A stretch of DNA of 64,000 bases. It comes from Methanopyrus sp. SNP6 (GTDB taxonomy: Archaea; JAADCQ01; Methanopyri; Methanopyrales; Methanopyraceae). Shown here piece by piece: positions 62,311-64,000 of the stretch. The stretch's first letter is position 1; every line of letters starts with the position of its first letter. Below the pieces are notes generated by a model. It saw only the letters and a program-made list of their open reading frames with translations, had not been told where the DNA came from and searched no databases. The stretch is from contig NZ_CP019436.1 in the NCBI RefSeq assembly GCF_002201895.1, positions 447,456 through 511,455 of the forward strand, read 5' to 3'. The translations under genes and the position numbers were made by a program.

Positions 62311-63228
62311 TCATTCCTCCCCGCCGAGCTCGTCGCGGTAAGCTTCGAGCAGTCGCTCCTCCTTACCTAGTACTTCAGCGGCGGAGGACACGTTGTCCGA
62401 TTCCTCGTAGACCTCGGACAACCGATCACGGTAGTTCTTGTCGCGGAGCAAATGATGATCGAGGATTATCTGACCGGATTTCGAGGCCAACTTCCGCAGG
62501 TTTTCTACGGCCTTCTTCAGATCGTCCGAGGAGAATCGGAAACCGAGTAAATACGTCGGTGGGCCGCTGATCAGCACCAAATTCGGATCGCGTTTTAGGA
62601 TCCACTCCAACGCAGGCTCGTACACGGGACCCTGGACGTCTGAGGCGTGAACGATCACGCGGTCACGGTGCGTTATCCTCAACCCGAGAACGTACCCTAA
62701 TTTCGTTCCTTCAGGCCCGTGCGGGAGTGGCGGCGAGAACTCAAGAACCGTCTCGCCGAACTCGAACCTCTTACCGTCGGCGAACTCGTAATCGACGCCT
62801 AGCTCATCCAACCCCTCAATCAGTGCCTGAGCTCTACCAGCCTGGCTCCGGTTGATGTCCTCTGTAGGATGCTTCATCAGAATCAGCTTATCTCGGTAAA
62901 GCTCCTCAGCCGTTCCAGGGTCGCAAGCTTCGTACTCCCGGTCGGTGAACGGTGTGTAGTGATCGTAATGGTAGTGCGATATCGTGACCACGTCCGCTCT
63001 GTCGGCAACACGCTGGATACGCCCTCGCACTTCCTCAAGTGCTTCCCACTCCTCATCTGACGGAGGTAAATTGTAGCGTTTCGGAGGAATTGACACCCCA
63101 GGATCCACCAGTACGGTCACGTCCGGCGTCTCGATCAGTGTGGCCATCGACCTCACGCCGAGGCTCTCGAACCCTAGCGGAATTATCCTAACGTTCCCGA
63201 CTTTCAGTCCGGATGACGACACGGTCAA
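62311..63228 (-). CDS. UPF0282 metallo-beta-lactamase-fold protein
   Basis: The 305-residue protein has the MBL metal motif H-Y-H-Y-D-H near residue 86, an earlier D-P-G strand and H-A-S-D near 195, then an extra C-terminal D-H-H segment. It belongs to UPF0282, archaeal MBL hydrolases of unknown substrate. TTG at 63228. It leads into the membrane protein gene. Confidence 0.88.
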   Translation of the reverse strand: MTVSSSGLKVGNVRIIPLGFESLGVRSMATLIETPDVTVLVDPGVSIPPKRYNLPPSDEEWEALEEVRGRIQRVADRADVVTISHYHYDHYTPFTDREYEACDPGTAEELYRDKLILMKHPTEDINRSQAGRAQALIEGLDELGVDYEFADGKRFEFGETVLEFSPPLPHGPEGTKLGYVLGLRITHRDRVIVHASDVQGPVYEPALEWILKRDPNLVLISGPPTYLLGFRFSSDDLKKAVENLRKLASKSGQIILDHHLLRDKNYRDRLSEVYEESDNVSSAAEVLGKEERLLEAYRDELGGEE

Positions 63229-63317
63229 GTACCCCAGGGGTCGTCATCCTTGTTCGTCGGCCTACCTCGATCTCTTCATCCCGGCCTCGGAGTGGTCGCA
63301 GGATCGTCATAGTGAGG

Positions 63318-63737
63318 TCAGCGGTTGTTCGCTTCTTCATCGGCCGTGTATCTCACCTCTACGACCGGTGTTATGTTTCTGCCGGACTTGTCGTAGAACT
63401 CCAAACGGTCCGGAGTGTACGGGTACGCTGCGATCGCGTGGACGGCACCCAACCTCTTGAACAACATCAAATCATCCTCCGAGGGCACCGGATCACCATA
63501 GGGGTGGGAGTGAAACGTTCCGATTACGTCTCGGGTATGAACGGAGAGGAGATCGAAAATCGCTCCGGAATCGGAAGCTTCGAAAGGAACTACGATCAGT
63601 GAATCTATCGTGATAGTTTCCGCGCTCATAGAACCTCCTAGCATTGCGAAAAACTCATCAGGGTGGTTTTTATCGCTTGCCTCGAGGAGGGAGTTCAGAA
63701 GTCTCGCGTCGAACTCTACCCTTTTCACGCCGGACAA
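63318..63737 (-). CDS. JAMM (MPN+) metalloprotease-like protein
   Basis: A 139-residue JAB1/MPN domain with a complete metal site: Glu in E-F-F-A-M-L-G-G near residue 28, H-S-H-P near 76, and the spacing H-x-H-x7-S-x2-D. Such proteases cleave ubiquitin-like modifiers from proteins or activate sulfur carriers. TTG at 63737, with GTG 63728 as alternative. It overlaps the upstream membrane-protein frame by about 68 bases. Confidence 0.88.
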   Translation of the reverse strand: MSGVKRVEFDARLLNSLLEASDKNHPDEFFAMLGGSMSAETITIDSLIVVPFEASDSGAIFDLLSVHTRDVIGTFHSHPYGDPVPSEDDLMLFKRLGAVHAIAAYPYTPDRLEFYDKSGRNITPVVEVRYTADEEANNR

Positions 63738-64000
63738 GCCATCTTCCCTCCGTAGATCTCCTCAGCGGCGAGATTAGAAGGTCGATGATACGGCTAATAC
63801 CGTACCAGCCCATCGCTGCGATCCCAGTGAAGACTAATATGCTGGCGATTATAGTCGTACGTGGTGATGGGAGCATTCGCGCGATCCTCTGCTGAGCTGC
63901 TTTGGTTGGGTCGTAAATCACCCTGAGGTCGGCGATTTCGCGGATCTCCCTCTTTAGACCCGTATACTCCGAAGGCGGAATCTCGACGTCGATCGTGGCT
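63670..64000 (-). CDS. membrane protein, C-terminal part, cut by window edge
   Basis: The minus-strand frame enters from the right window edge and ends at 63670. The visible 110 residues have one clear membrane helix (roughly 46-70) and a basic C-terminal tail. It overlaps the JAMM gene by 68 bases, a long overlap for two real genes, so its last 20 residues are uncertain. Without the N-terminal part the family cannot be named. Confidence 0.5.
   Translation of the reverse strand, partial: ATIDVEIPPSEYTGLKREIREIADLRVIYDPTKAAQQRIARMLPSPRTTIIASILVFTGIAAMGWYGISRIIDLLISPLRRSTEGRWLVRREKGRVRRETSELPPRGKR

Overview
The window looks like a chromosomal segment of a hyperthermophilic, hydrogen-using methanogenic archaeon, and the gene set matches Methanopyrus kandleri. 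This is inferred from content: archaeal translation and tRNA-modification enzymes (archaeosine transglycosylase, Trm1, TmcA, Nep1, archaeal SelB), an F420-non-reducing hydrogenase, a methanogenesis-marker protein, archaeal lipid enzymes, high GC, very acidic proteins, and heavy use of GTG and TTG starts behind GGAGG/GGGGG ribosome-binding sites. No rRNA, CRISPR array, insertion sequence or prophage was seen.

Layout. 1-2069: left edge of a PP-loop ATPase, then an AT-rich stretch with no convincing gene. 2070-13015: tmcA, a TIM-barrel-like protein, selB, a membrane protein, methanogenesis marker 8, trmO, glyS, a hexulose-phosphate-synthase-like protein, trm1 and rpl35Ae. 13043-16507: a DegT aminotransferase and a multidomain RecJ/DHH protein. 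16504-20870: a six-gene minus-strand operon running methyltransferase, archaetidylserine decarboxylase, archaetidylserine synthase, a DUF515-like protein, a secreted protein and a sortase. 20894-26795: an Era-like GTPase, a DUF2073 protein, a Zn-ribbon protein, an orphan, MreB, a PHP phosphoesterase, a methyltransferase and HtpX. 27314-30451: hisF, a DUF434 protein, a candidate C/D box RNA, a DtxR regulator and tRNA-Gln. 30747-36045: the Vhu hydrogenase operon facing a CbiM-CbiQ-CbiO metal transporter and a creatininase-family enzyme. 36584-46286: rnhB, a radical SAM activase, tgtA with a second Trm1-like methyltransferase, PEP carboxylase, a sugar-isomerase-like protein, a MoxR-VWA ATPase and endonuclease III. 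46365-53136: tRNA-Sec, an HD hydrolase, DUF447 and CitG-like proteins, a PAP2 phosphatase, hemB, an AT-rich orphan and hemA. 53133-64000: nep1, a phosphoglycolate phosphatase, a DHH protein, pyrG, UPF0280, engB, secG, an RNA ligase cassette, a membrane protein, UPF0282 and a JAMM protein.

The most striking system is selenocysteine use. SelB (5561-6940), tRNA-Sec with anticodon TCA (46365-46453) and a selenoprotein all lie in the window. The selenoprotein is a 42-residue hydrogenase subunit, VhuU (30796-30924). It carries an in-frame TGA in the sequence D-I-U-L-S-C-A-A-H, which is the C-terminal Ni-binding motif missing from the large subunit encoded just upstream. A textbook archaeal SECIS hairpin lies just downstream at 30747-30776. 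Nickel is also needed by this enzyme, and the divergently transcribed CbiMQO cassette is a plausible Ni/Co uptake system for it.

Other points of interest: cbiM and cbiO, and possibly two further genes, have coding-quality reading frames but no ATG/GTG/TTG start; they have a strong ribosome-binding site in front of an ATA, ATC or ATT codon. There is also a sortase next to its likely substrate, an MreB homologue downstream of an Era/DUF2073/Zn-ribbon trio, and a Trm1 paralogue beside the archaeosine enzyme.
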